Source: Parapristionchus giblindavisi (lineage: Eukaryota > Nematoda > Chromadorea > Rhabditida > Diplogasteridae). Taken from it: a stretch of 64,000 bases of DNA. The notes under the pieces were generated by a model. The model worked only from the letters and a program-made list of their open reading frames with translations. It searched no databases and was not told the DNA's origin. Of this stretch, positions 52,148 to 64,000 are shown one piece after another. Where the stretch lies: positions 620,001 to 684,000 of the forward strand of contig CALSFV010000226.1 of NCBI GenBank assembly GCA_943737045.1, given 5' to 3'. Positions within the stretch are counted from its first letter, which is position 1. The number at the start of each line of letters is the position of its first letter. The translations under genes were made by a program, and so were the position numbers.

Positions 52148-55100
52148 TGAAAATCGCTTGTGAAATGTGATAATGGCAATGATACCTATCTTGTCGTATA
52201 CCGAACGAAAGAGCAAAAAAATCTGAATACGATACACTTTCCATTCCTGAACAGCGGTCACATAGACCAAAATGCTAAATTATCTTCCAGTACTCTTTGC
52301 ATTTTCGCTACAAAACAATTCATGACAAGTCAAATTGTCAACGATACTAATCGTGTCATATACCATGTGAAAGAGAAAAAAAATTCTGAATCGTACACAC
52401 TTCAGCTCATGTCGAACCGTATTATTTCACAGTCGCCACAATGGCCGAAGTACAAAAGTAGCTTTTACTCTTATATGATGAAAATCGCTTGTGAAATGTG
52501 ATAATGGCAATGATACCTATCTTGTCGTATACCGAACGAAAGAGCAAAAAAATCTGAATACGATGCACTTTTCCATTCCTGAACAGCGGTCACATAGACC
52601 AAAATGCTAAATTATCTTCCAGTACTCTTTGCATTTTCGCTACAAAACAATTCATGACAAGTCAAATTGTCAACGATACTAATCGTGTCATATACCATGT
52701 GAAAGAGAAAAAAATTCTGAATCGTACACACTTCAGCTCATGTCGAACCGTATTATTTCACAGTCGCCACAATGGCCGAAGTACAAAAGTAGCTTTTACT
52801 CTTATATGATGAAAATCGCTTGTGAATTGTGATAATGGCAATGATACCTATCTTGTCGTATACCGAACGAAAGAGCAAAAAAATCTGAATACGATGCACT
52901 TTTCCATTCCTGAACAGCGGTCACATAGGCCAAAATGCTAAATTATCTTCCAGTACTCTTTGCATTTTCGCTACAAAACAATTCATGACAAGTCAAATTG
53001 TCAACGATACTAATCGTGTCATATACCATGTGAAAGAGAAAAAAATTCTGAATCGTACACACTTCAGCTCATGTCGAACCGTATTATTTCACAGTCGCCA
53101 CAATGGCCGAAGTACAAAAGTAGCTTTTACTCTTATATGATGAAAATCGCTTGTGAAATGTGATAATGGCAATGATACCTATCTTGTCGTATACCGAACG
53201 AAAGAGCAAAAAAATCTGAATACGATACACTTTCCATTCCTGAACAGCGGTCACATAGACCAAAATGCTAAATTATCTTCCAGTACTCTTTGCATTTTCG
53301 CTACAAAACAATTCATGACAAGTCAAATTGTCAACGATACTAATCGTGTCATATACCATGTGAAAGAGAAAAAAATTCTGAATCGTACACACTTCAGCTC
53401 ATGTCGAACCGTATTATTTCACAGTCGCCACAATGGCCGAAGTACAAAAGTAGCTTTTACTCTTATATGATGAAAATCGCTTGTGAAATGTGATAATGGC
53501 AATGATACCTATCTTGTCGTATACCGAACGAAAGAGCAAAAAAATCTGAATACGATGCACTTTTCCATTCCTGAACAGCGGTCACATAGACCAAAATGCT
53601 AAATTATCTTCCAGTACTCTTTGCATTTTCGCTACAAAACAATTCATGACAAGTCAAATTGTCAACGATACTAATCGTGTCATATACCATGTGAAAGAGA
53701 AAAAAATTCTGAATCGTACACACTTCAGCTCATGTCGAACCGTATTATTTCACAGTCGCCACAATGGCCGAAGTACAAAAGTAGCTTTTACTCTTATATG
53801 ATGAAAATCGCTTGTGAAATGTGATAATGGCAATGATACCTATCTTGTCGTATACCGAACGAAAGAGCAAAAAAATCTGAATACGATACACTTTCCATTC
53901 CTGAACAGCGGTCACATAGACCAAAATGCTAAATTATCTTCCAGTACTCTTTGCATTTTCGCTACAAAACAATTCATGACAAGTCAAATTGTCAACGATA
54001 CTAATCGTGTCATATACCATGTGAAAGAGAAAAAAATTCTGAATCGTACACACTTCAGCTCATGTCGAACCGTATTATTTCACAGTCGCCACAATGGCCG
54101 AAGTACAAAAGTAGCTTTTACTCTTATATGATGAAAATCGCTTGTGAAATGTGATAATGGCAATGATACCTATCTTGTCGTATACCGAACGAAAGAGCAA
54201 AAAAATCTGAATACGATGCACTTTTCCATTCCTGAACAGCGGTCACATAGACCAAAATGCTAAATTATCTTCCAGTACTCTTTGCATTTTCGCTACAAAA
54301 CAATTCATGACAAGTCAAATTGTCAACGATACTAATCGTGTCATATACCATGTGAAAGAGAAAAAAATTCTGAATCGTACACACTTCAGCTCATGTCGAA
54401 CCGTATTATTTCACAGTCGCCACAATGGCCGAAGTACAAAAGTAGCTTTTACTCTTATATGATGAAAATCGCTTGTGAAATGTGATAATGGCAATGATAC
54501 CTATCTTGTCGTATACCGAACGAAAGAGCAAAAAAATCTGAATACGATGCACTTTTCCATTCCTGAACAGCGGTCACATAGGCCAAAATGCTAAATTATC
54601 TTCCAGTACTCTTTGCATTTTCGCTACAAAACAATTCATGACAAGTCAAATTGTCAACGATACTAATCGTGTCATATACCATGTGAAAGAGAAAAAAATT
54701 CTGAATCGTACACACTTCAGCTCATGTCGAACCGTATTATTTCACAGTCGCCACAATGGCCGAAGTACAAAAGTAGCTTTTACTCTTATATGATGAAAAT
54801 CGCTTGTGAAATGTGATAATGGCAATGATACCTATCTTGTCGTATACCGAACGAAAGAGCAAAAAAATCTGAATACGATGCACTTTTCCATTCCTGAACA
54901 GCGGTCACATAGGCCAAAATGCTAAATTATCTTCCAGTACTCTTTGCATTTTCGCTACAAAACAATTCATGACAAGTCAAATTGTCAACGATACTAATCG
55001 TGTCATATACCATGTGAAAGAGAAAAAAATTCTGAATCGTACACACTTCAGCTCATGTCGAACCGTATTATTTCACAGTCGCCACAATGGCCGAAGTACA

Positions 55101-57430
55101 AAAGTAGCTTTTACTCTTATATGATGAAAATCGCTTGTGAAATGTGATAATGGCAATGATACCTATCTTGTCGTATACCGAACGAAAGAGCAAAAAAATC
55201 TGAATACGATACACTTTCCATTCCTGAACAGCGGTCACATAGACCAAAATGCTAAATTATCTTCCAGTACTCTTTGCATTTTCGCTACAAAACAATTCAT
55301 GACAAGTCAAATTGTCAACGATACTAATCGTGTCATATACCATGTGAAAGAGAAAAAAATTCTGAATCGTACACACTTCAGCTCATGTCGAACCGTATTA
55401 TTTCACAGTCGCCACAATGGCCGAAGTACAAAAGTAGCTTTTACTCTTATATGATGAAAATCGCTTGTGAAATGTGATAATGGCAATGATACCTATCTTG
55501 TCGTATACCGAACGAAAGAGCAAAAAAATCTGAATACGATGCACTTTTCCATTCCTGAACAGCGGTCACATAGACCAAAATGCTAAATTATCTTCCAGTA
55601 CTCTTTGCATTTTCGCTACAAAACAATTCATGACAAGTCAAATTGTCAACGATACTAATCGTGTCATATACCATGTGAAAGAGAAAAAAATTCTGAATCG
55701 TACACACTTCAGCTCATGTCGAACCGTATTATTTCACAGTCGCCACAATGGCCGAAGTACAAAAGTAGCTTTTACTCTTATATGATGAAAATCGCTTGTG
55801 AAATGTGATAATGGCAATGATACCTATCTTGTCGTATACCGAACGAAAGAGCAAAAAAATCTGAATACGATACACTTTCCATTCCTGAACAGCGGTCACA
55901 TAGACCAAAATGCTAAATTATCTTCCAGTACTCTTTGCATTTTCGCTACAAAACAATTCATGACAAGTCAAATTGTCAACGATACTAATCGTGTCATATA
56001 CCATGTGAAAGAGAAAAAAATTCTGAATCGTACACACTTCAGCTCATGTCGAACCGTATTATTTCACAGTCGCCACAATGGCCGAAGTACAAAAGTAGCT
56101 TTTACTCTTATATGATGAAAATCGCTTGTGAAATGTGATAATGGCAATGATACCTATCTTGTCGTATACCGAACGAAAGAGCAAAAAAATCTGAATACGA
56201 TGCACTTTTCCATTCCTGAACAGCGGTCACATAGACCAAAATGCTAAATTATCTTCCAGTACTCTTTGCATTTTCGCTACAAAACAATTCATGACAAGTC
56301 AAATTGTCAACGATACTAATCGTGTCATATACCATGTGAAAGAGAAAAAAATTCTGAATCGTACACACTTCAGCTCATGTCGAACCGTATTATTTCACAG
56401 TCGCCACAATGGCCGAAGTACAAAAGTAGCTTTTACTCTTATATGATGAAAATCGCTTGTGAAATGTGATAATGGCAATGATACCTATCTTGTCGTATAC
56501 CGAACGAAAGAGCAAAAAAATCTGAATACGATGCACTTTTCCATTCCTGAACAGCGGTCACATAGACCAAAATGCTAAATTATCTTCCAGTACTCTTTGC
56601 ATTTTCGCTACAAAACAATTCATGACAAGTCAAATTGTCAACGATACTAATCGTGTCATATACCATGTGAAAGAGAAAAAAATTCTGAATCGTACACACT
56701 TCAGCTCATGTCGAACCGTATTATTTCACAGTCGCCACAATGGCCGAAGTACAAAAGTAGCTTTTACTCTTATATGATGAAAATCGCTTGTGAAATGTGA
56801 TAATGGCAATGATACCTATCTTGTCGTATACCGAACGAAAGAGCAAAAAAATCTGAATACGATGCACTTTTCCATTCCTGAACAGCGGTCACATAGACCA
56901 AAATGCTAAATTATCTTCCAGTACTCTTTGCATTTTCGCTACAAAACAATTCATGACAAGTCAAATTGTCAACGATACTAATCGTGTCATATACCATGTG
57001 AAAGAGAAAAAAATTCTGAATCGTACACACTTCAGCTCATGTCGAACCGTATTATTTCACAGTCGCCACAATGGCCGAAGTACAAAAGTAGCTTTTACTC
57101 TTATATGATGAAAATCGCTTGTGAAATGTGATAATGGCAATGATACCTATCTTGTCGTATACCGAACGAAAGAGCAAAAAAATCTGAATACGATGCACTT
57201 TTCCATTCCTGAACAGCGGTCACATAGACCAAAATGCTAAATTATCTTCCAGTACTCTTTGCATTTTCGCTACAAAACAATTCATGACAAGTCAAATTGT
57301 CAACGATACTAATCGTGTCATATACCATGTGAAAGAGAAAAAAATTCTGAATCGTACACACTTCAGCTCATGTCGAACCGTATTATTTCACAGTCGCCAC
57401 AATGGCCGAAGTACAAAAGTAGCTTTTACT
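52148..57430 (+). repeat. Homogeneous satellite sub-block
   Basis: Units are nearly identical and most carry CATAGACCAAAATGCTAAAT. The GATACACTTTCC subtype recurs at intervals of 3, 2, 4 and 2 monomers (about 52160, 53153, 53814, 55137, 55798). No insert is present. Confidence 0.75.
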
Positions 57431-59090
57431 CTTATATGATGAAAATTGCTTGTGAAATGTGAAAATGGCAATGATACCTATCTTGTCGTATACCGAACGA
57501 AAGAGCAAAAAAATCTGAATACGATGCACTTTTCCATTCCTGAACAGCGGTCGCATAGGCCAAAATGCTAAATTATCTTCCAGTACTCTTTGCATTTTCG
57601 CTACAAAACAATTCATGACAAGTCAAATTGTCAACGATACTAATCGTGTCATATACCATGTGAAAGAGAAAAAATTCTGAATCGTACACACTTCAGCTCA
57701 TGTCGAACCGTATTATTTCACAGTCGCCACAATGGCCGAAGTACAAAAGTAGCTTTTACTCTTATATGATGAAAATCGCTTGTGAAATGTGATAATGGCA
57801 ATGATAACTATCTCGTCGTATACCGAACGAAAGAGCAAAGAAATCTGAATACGATACACTTTCCATTCCTGAACAGCGGTCACATAGGCCAAAATGCTAA
57901 ATTATCTTCCAGTACTCTTTGCATTTTCGCTACAAAACAATTCATGACAAGTCAAATTGTCAACGATACTAATCGTGTCATTACCATGTGAAAGAGAAAA
58001 AAATTCTGAATCGTACACACTTCAGCTCATGTCGAACCGTATTATTTCACAGTCGCCACAATGGCCGAAGTACAAAAGTAGCTTTTACTCTTATATGATG
58101 AAAATCGCTTGTGAAATGTGATAATGGCAATGATACCTATCTTGTCGTATACCGAACGAAAGAGCAAAAAAATCTGAATACGATACACTTTTCCATTCCT
58201 GAACAGCGGTCACATAGACCAAAATGCTAAGTTATCTTCCAGTACTCTTTGCATTTTCGCTACAAAACAATTCATGACAAGTCAAATTGTCAACGATACT
58301 AATCGTGTCATATACCATGTGAAAGAGAAAAAAATTCTGAATCGTACACACTTCAGCTCATGTCGAACCGTATTATTTCACAGTCGCCACAATGGCCGAA
58401 GTACAAAAGTAGCTTTTACTCTTATATGATGAAAATTGCTTGTGAAATGTGAAAATGGCAATGATACCTATCTTGTCGTATACCGAACGAAAGAGCAAAA
58501 AAATCTGAATACGATGCACTTTTCCATTCCTGAACAGCGGTCGCATAGGCCAAAATGCTAAATTATCTTCCAGTACTCTTTGCATTTTCGCTACAAAACA
58601 ATTCATGACAAGTCAAATTGTCAACGATACTAATCGTGTCATATACCATGTGAAAGAGAAAAAATTCTGAATCGTACACACTTCAGCTCATGTCGAACCG
58701 TATTATTTCACAGTCGCCACAATGGCCGAAGTACAAAAGTAGCTTTTACTCTTATATGATGAAAATCGCTTGTGAAATGTGATAATGGCAATGATAACTA
58801 TCTCGTCGTATACCGAACGAAAGAGCAAAGAAATCTGAATACGATACACTTTCCATTCCTGAACAGCGGTCACATAGGCCAAAATGCTAAATTATCTTCC
58901 AGTACTCTTTGCATTTTCGCTACAAAACAATTCATGACAAGTCAAATTGTCAACGATACTAATCGTGTCATTACCATGTGAAAGAGAAAAAAATTCTGAA
59001 TCGTACACACTTCAGCTCATGTCGAACCGTATTATTTCACAGTCGCCACAATGGCCGAAGTACAAAAGTAGCTTTTACTCTTATATGATG
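57430..59090 (+). repeat. 990-bp trimeric satellite duplication
   Basis: A run of unusual variants (GAAAATTGC, GGTCGCATAGG, GATAACTATCTCGTCG, GAGCAAAGAAATC, GTCATTACCATG) occurs at about 57445-57985 and again 990 bp later at 58435-58975. This shows a recent three-monomer duplication. Confidence 0.8.
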
Positions 59091-59734
59091 AAAATCGCTT
59101 GTGAAATGTGAAAATGGCAATGATACCTATCTTGTCGTATACCGAACGAAAGAGCAAAAAAACTGAATACGATACACTTTTCCATTCCTGAACAGCGGTC
59201 ACATAGGCCAAAATGCTAAATTATCTTCCAGTACTCTTTGCATTTTCACTACAAAACAATTCATGACAAGTCAAATTGTCAACGATACTAATCGTGTCAT
59301 ATACCATGTGAAAGAGAAAAAAATTCTGAATCGTACACACTTCAGCTCATGTCGAACCGTATTATTTCACAGTCGCCACAATGGCCGAAGTACAAAAGTA
59401 GCTTTTACTCTTATATGATGAAAATTGCTTGTGAAATGTGAAAATGGCAATGATACCTATCTTGTCGTATACCGAACGAAAGAGTAAAAAAAAATCTGAA
59501 TACGATACACTTTTCCATTCCTGAACAGCCGTCACATAGGCCAAAATGCTAAATTATCTTCCAGTACTCTTTGCATTTTCGCTACAAAACAGTTCATGAT
59601 AAGTCAAATTGTCAACGATACTAATCGTGTCATATACCATGTGTAAGAGAAAAAAATTCTGAATCGTACACACTTCAGCTCATGTCGAACCGTATTATTT
59701 CACAGTCGCCACAATGGCCGAAGTACAAAAGTAG

Positions 59735-60143
59735 CTTTTACTCTTTTTTTTTGAAACACATTTATCAAGAGTTCGTTAGGTCGAAGGCTGTGTTATGCAT
59801 AGCGATCCAATTCCTGCTCTTCGCTTCGCTTAGGAAGTTACATCCAACTGTCTTCCGAAAGAGGTCGCTCCATCTTGTCGGGGGCCTCCCTTTTCTTCTG
59901 CTCCGACGGGGGAACCACTCGATCACGGATCGGCTCCACTTCGAGCACTCGTCATTGGCGAGCTTATGCACCCAGAACCACTTCCTCTTCAGCGCTGTAC
60001 GTACGAAATCCTGAACCAGAGTCATGCCCCGCAACCGCTCACAAGAGACATGGTCGAGTACGGTGCAGAACACCATCCAACGCTCCATTTTTCTATGAGC
60101 CACGGCTAATCGATTCATTTGTGCTTTATTTACTTTTACTCTT
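59735..60143 (-). mobile_element. RTE-type LINE fragment in satellite, copy 6
   Basis: A 387-bp insert (59746-60132) with the same junctions. It shares ATCGATTCATT and the T9 tail with copy 1, although copy 1 is the farthest away, and has left flank CACAGTCGCC. It stands 26 monomers from copy 5. Confidence 0.92.
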
Positions 60144-60479
60144 ATATGATGAAAATCGCTTGTGAAATGTGAAAATGGCAATGATACCTATCTTGTCGTA
60201 TACCGAACGAAAGAGCAAAAAAAAAAACTGAATACGATACACTTTTCCATTCCTGAACAGCGGTCACATAGGCCAAAATGCTAAATTATCTTCCAGTACT
60301 CTTTGCATTTTCGCTACAAAACAATTCATGACAAGTCAAATTGTCAACGATACTAATCGTGTCATATACCATGTGAAAGAGAAAAATTATTCTGAATCGT
60401 ACACACTTCAGCTCATGTCGAACCGTATTATTTCACAGTCGCCACAATGGCCGAAGTACAAAAGTAGCTTTTACTCTTA

Positions 60480-63120
60480 TATGATGAAAATCGCTTGTGA
60501 AATGTGAAAATGGCAATGATACCTATCTTGTCGTATACCGAACGAAAGAGCAAAAAAACTGAATACGATACACTTTTCCATTCCTGAACAGCGGTCACAT
60601 AGGCCAAAATGCTAAATTATCTTCCAGTACTCTTTGCATTTTCACTACAAAACAATTCATGACAAGTCAAATTGTCAACGATACTAATCGTGTCATATAC
60701 CATGTGAAAGAGAAAAAAATTCTGAATCGTACACACTTTAGCTCATGTCGAACCGTATTATTTCACAGTCGCCACAATGGCCGAAGTACAAAAGGAGCTT
60801 TTACTCTTATATGATGAAAATCGCTTGTGAAATGTGTATAATGGCAATGATACCTATCTTGTCGTATACCGAACGAAAGAGCAAAAAAATCTGAATACGA
60901 TGCACTTTTCCATTCCTGAACAGCGGTCACATAGGCCAAAATGCTAAATTATCTTCCAGTACTCTTTGCATTTTCGCTACAAAACAATTCATGACAAGTC
61001 AAATTGTCAACGATACTAATCGTGTCATATACCATGTGAAAGAGAAAAAAATCTGAATCGTACACACTTCAGCTCATGTCGAACCGTATTATTTCACAGT
61101 CGCCACAATGGCCGAAGTACAAAAGTAGCTTTTACTCTTATATGATGAAAATTGCTTGTGAAATGTGAAAATGGCAATGATACCTATCTTGTCGTATACC
61201 GAACGAAAGAGCAAAAAAATCTGAATACGATACACTTTTCCATTCCTGAACAGCCGTCACATAGGCCAAAATGCTAAATTATCTTCCAGTACTCTTTGCA
61301 TTTTCGCTACAAAACAGTTCATGATAAGTCAAATTGTCAACGATACTAATCGTGTCATATACCATGTGAAAGAGAAAAAAATTCTGAATCGTACACACTT
61401 CAGCTCATGTCGAACCGTATTATTTCACAGTCGCCACAATGGCCGAAGTACAAAAGGAGCTTTTACTCTTATATGATGAAAATCGCTTGTGAAATGTGAT
61501 AATGGCAATGATACCTATCTTGTCGTATACCGAACGAAAGAGCAAAAAAATCTGAATACGATGCACTTTTCCATTCCTGAACAGCGGTCACATAGGCCAA
61601 AATGCTAAATTATCTTCCAGTACTCTTTGCATTTTCGCTACAAAACAATTCATGACAAGTCAAATTGTCAACGATACTAATCGTGTCATATACCATGTGA
61701 AAGAGAAAAATTATTCTGAATCGTACACACTTCAGCTCATGTCGAACCGTATTATTTCACAGTCGCCACAATGGCCGAAGTACAAAAGTAGCTTTTACTC
61801 TTATATGATGAAAATCGCTTGTGAAATGTGAAAATGGCAATGATACCTATCTTGTCGTATACCGAACGAAAGAGCAAAAAAACTGAATACGATACACTTT
61901 TCCATTCCTGAACAGCGGTCACATAGGCCAAAATGCTAAATTATCTTCCAGTACTCTTTGCATTTTCACTACAAAACAATTCATGACAAGTCAAATTGTC
62001 AACGATACTAATCGTGTCATATACCATGTGAAAGAGAAAAAAATTCTGAATCGTACACACTTTAGCTCATGTCGAACCGTATTATTTCACAGTCGCCACA
62101 ATGGCCGAAGTACAAAAGGAGCTTTTACTCTTATATGATGAAAATCGCTTGTGAAATGTGTATAATGGCAATGATACCTATCTTGTCGTATACCGAACGA
62201 AAGAGCAAAAAAATCTGAATACGATGCACTTTTCCATTCCTGAACAGCGGTCACATAGGCCAAAATGCTAAATTATCTTCCAGTACTCTTTGCATTTTCG
62301 CTACAAAACAATTCATGACAAGTCAAATTGTCAACGATACTAATCGTGTCATATACCATGTGAAAGAGAAAAAAAATCTGAATCGTACACACTTCAGCTC
62401 ATGTCGAACCGTATTATTTCACAGTCGCCACAATGGCCGAAGTACAAAAGTAGCTTTTACTCTTATATGATGAAAATTGCTTGTGAAATGTGATAATGGC
62501 AATGACACCTATCTTGTCTCGCTACAAAACAATTCATGACAAGTCAAATTGTCAACGATACTAATCGTGTCATATACCATGTGAAAGAGAAAAAAAATCT
62601 GAATCGTACACACTTCAGCTCATGTCGAACCGTATTATTTCACAGTCGCCACAATGGCCGAAGTACAAAAGTAGCTTTTACTCTTATATGATGAAAATCG
62701 CTTGTGAAATGTGATAATGGCAATGATACCTATCTTGTCGTATACCGAACGAAAGAGCAAAAAAATCTGAATACGATACACTTTTCCATTCCTGAACAGC
62801 GGTCACATAGACCAAAATGCTAAGTTATCTTCCAGTACTCTTTGCATTTTCGCTACAAAACAATTCATGACAAGTCAAATTGTCAACGATACTAATCGTG
62901 TCATATACCATGTGAAAGAGAAAAAAAATTCTGAATCGTACACACTTCAGCTCATGTCGAACCGTATTATTTCACAGTCGCCACAATGGCCGAAGTACAA
63001 AAGTAGCTTTTACTCTTATATGATGAAAATCGCTTGTGAAATGTGAAAATGGCAATGATACCTATCTTGTCGTATACCGAACGAAAGAGCAAAAAAACTG
63101 AATACGATACACTTTTCCAT
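60480..63120 (+). repeat. 1,322-bp four-monomer satellite duplication
   Basis: ATTTTCACTAC, CACTTTAGCTC, AAAAGGAGC and TGTGTATAATGG occur in order near 60645-60840 and again 1,322 bp later near 61967-62162. The second copy contains a shortened monomer at about 62470-62690. Confidence 0.8.
62470..62690 (+). repeat. Truncated satellite monomer (about 221 bp)
   Basis: TATCTTGTC joins directly to TCGCTACAAAAC at about 62515-62521. This removes about 110 bp that other units carry between these points. The junction shares one or two bases, consistent with a small end-joining or slippage deletion. Confidence 0.85.
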
Positions 63121-63456
63121 TCCTGAACAGCGGTCACATAGGCCAAAATGCTAAATTATCTTCCAGTACTCTTTGCATTTTCACTACAAAACAATTCATG
63201 ACAAGTCAAATTGTCAACGATACTAATCGTGTCATATACCATGTGAAAGAGAAAAAAATTCTGAATCGTACACACTTCAGCTCATGTCGAACCGTATTAT
63301 TTCACAGTCGCCACAATGGCCGAAGTACAAAAGGAGCTTTTACTCTTATATGATGAAAATCTTTTGTGAAATGTGATAATGGCAATGATACCTATCTTGT
63401 CGTATACCGAACGAAAGAGCAAAAAAATCTGAATACGATGCACTTTTCCATTCCTG

Positions 63457-63823
63457 TGTACGAAAGTAACTTTAGCCGGAGTTCTCCTTTTGCTGTGATA
63501 CCACAAGACCAAAGACCAAAGATCAATAAATATAAACTTTATCTACACTGACTAAGACGAAACACAATCCAAGAACAACTACTACACAACCTCACTCTAC
63601 AACGACATGAGTCCCAGACTAAAGATGATACAACGAAAGACACGACATCAACTTACAATTATGGTAATGGACCATAATTGATTACAATGCAAAACAAATG
63701 AGACATAGAAATAAATGCAAAAGTAATATAATTAGCATAATGACTAGAACACAAAATACAATTACAAAGATCATATATCAATAGTAGGAGAATTATCATA
63801 GGGCTGGGTATCCAACCCTAACA
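63457..63823 (-). mobile_element. LTR of a retrotransposon (3' LTR), minus strand
   Basis: On the minus strand this 367-bp segment begins TGTTAGGGTTGG and ends CTTTCGTACA, the usual TG...CA limits. A polypurine tract lies directly upstream of its start, as expected for a 3' LTR. It interrupts a satellite monomer after CATTCCTG (63456), so the left target-duplication copy should be about TCCTG (63452-63456). The partner LTR would lie to the right of the window. Superfamily cannot be assigned from this part. Confidence 0.8.
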
Positions 63824-63998
63824 TCTCCCTCCTCCTCCTCCAGCATGTCCTCATGCGATCAAAATTCTTCTTAACACGAAATCCTCGCGATGAATTAATA
63901 ACATTATACATCGCATACTGACATTCTTCTTTTTTATTTACTCCAAATCCTCGAGATGTATCAACAACATTATAGTGACATTCGTCTCTCTTCTTTAC
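63771..63998 (-). CDS. C-terminal end of an LTR-retrotransposon open frame (partial)
   Basis: A minus-strand frame is open from the window edge for 75 codons and stops at TGA (63771-63773) inside the LTR, reading through the polypurine tract as RRRRE. It contains two similar blocks: ECHYNVVDTSRGFGVNKK, then, about 26 residues later, ECQYAMYNVINSSRGFRVKK. This reflects a tandem repeat of about 78 bp in the DNA. A frame ending in the LTR is common for such elements, so this is probably the end of the polyprotein, but the motif is not one I recognise. It may also be chance across repeated sequence. Confidence 0.4.
   Translation of the reverse strand, partial: VKKRDECHYNVVDTSRGFGVNKKEECQYAMYNVINSSRGFRVKKNFDRMRTCWRRRREMLGLDTQPYDNSPTIDI
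63824..63841 (-). promoter_or_regulatory. Polypurine tract of the LTR retrotransposon
   Basis: On the minus strand the sequence is GGAGGAGGAGGAGGGAGA, immediately before the LTR start TGTTAGGG. Its position and purine-only content fit the primer for plus-strand DNA synthesis. Confidence 0.8.
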
Positions 63999-64000
63999 TC

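Larger units (their letters stand above)
18649..63456 (+). repeat. Satellite DNA array, 330-331 bp monomers, about 128 copies
   Basis: A continuous head-to-tail array, all in one orientation, beginning mid-monomer and cut on the right by an LTR. Every unit carries GGCAATGATACCTATCTTGT, GAACAGCGGTCACATAGGCC, GTCAACGATACTAATCGTGT and GTCGCCACAATGGCCGAAGT in order. Units are highly similar, differing by a few diagnostic changes (CCGGACG versus CCGAACG, GATGCAC versus GATACAC, AATGGTAC versus AATCGTAC, CATAGACC versus CATAGGCC). These group into higher-order repeats of 2, 3, 4 and 5 units. Each monomer is an ancient dimer of subunits of about 163 and 168 bp. Frames of about 105 codons appear only in units without a length change and are not genes. 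Confidence 0.98.

Noticed and set aside
22716..57991. Many frames of 63-114 codons starting MKCDNGND or MKCENGND in the satellite
   Set aside because: They recur once per monomer, appear only where the unit has no length change, are broken in most units by one-base differences, and have no start or splice context. The apparent internal protein repeat simply reflects the two 165-bp DNA subunits.
63510..63540. Relationship between CCAAAGATCAATAAATATAAA in the LTR and GATCAAAGATCAAG near 5390 and 15757
   Set aside because: The match is short and A-rich, and the surrounding sequence does not align.

Overview
The window is eukaryotic, AT-rich and almost entirely repetitive. The one clear host gene is the 3' part of a spliced phytanoyl-CoA dioxygenase (PHYH-like) gene at 1-731. 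Its internal introns are about 47 bp, with one of 126 bp. Tiny introns plus an RTE-type retrotransposon fit a small-genome invertebrate. A nematode is a reasonable guess because 47 bp is the typical intron length there, but I cannot fix the species.

Layout. (1) 1-731: PHYH-like exons. (2) 732-5650: decayed repeats. These include a fossil plus-strand copy of the large satellite monomer (1239-1522) and a fossil minus-strand copy split by a TTAA-flanked foldback element (2150-4042). (3) 5653-14420: a minisatellite of roughly 140-160 bp units, each containing a short (ATCA)n tract. It is bracketed by two direct copies of an older repeat (about 4930-5520 and 14480-15985). The right copy has acquired another foldback element with a GC-rich inverted-repeat element at its centre. 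(4) 15986-18648: two copies of a short dispersed element, one weak exon-like open stretch and a third long foldback (17072-18561). (5) 18649-63456: a satellite array of about 128 tandem plus-strand monomers of 330-331 bp. (6) 63457-64000: a minus-strand LTR, a polypurine tract and the end of an LTR-retrotransposon open frame. This element cuts the array, so the array probably resumes beyond the window.

The 330-bp monomer is itself an old dimer of two related subunits of about 163 and 168 bp. Between 43 and 60 kb the array contains six copies of a 386-387 bp, 5'-truncated, antisense RTE fragment. All six have the same truncation point and the same 11-bp target duplication. One insertion was therefore captured by the satellite and multiplied with it. 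Successive copies are separated by 6, 5, 4, 3 and 26 monomers, and sequence markers across the copies conflict, which points to unequal exchange and conversion.

Apart from PHYH, and possibly the retroelement frame at the right edge, no open frame looks like a functional gene. The roughly 105-residue frames in the array are by-products of the satellite sequence. I found no RNA gene, CRISPR array or operon, and no convincing new enzymatic or defence system. The interest lies in how these repeats are built and turn over.
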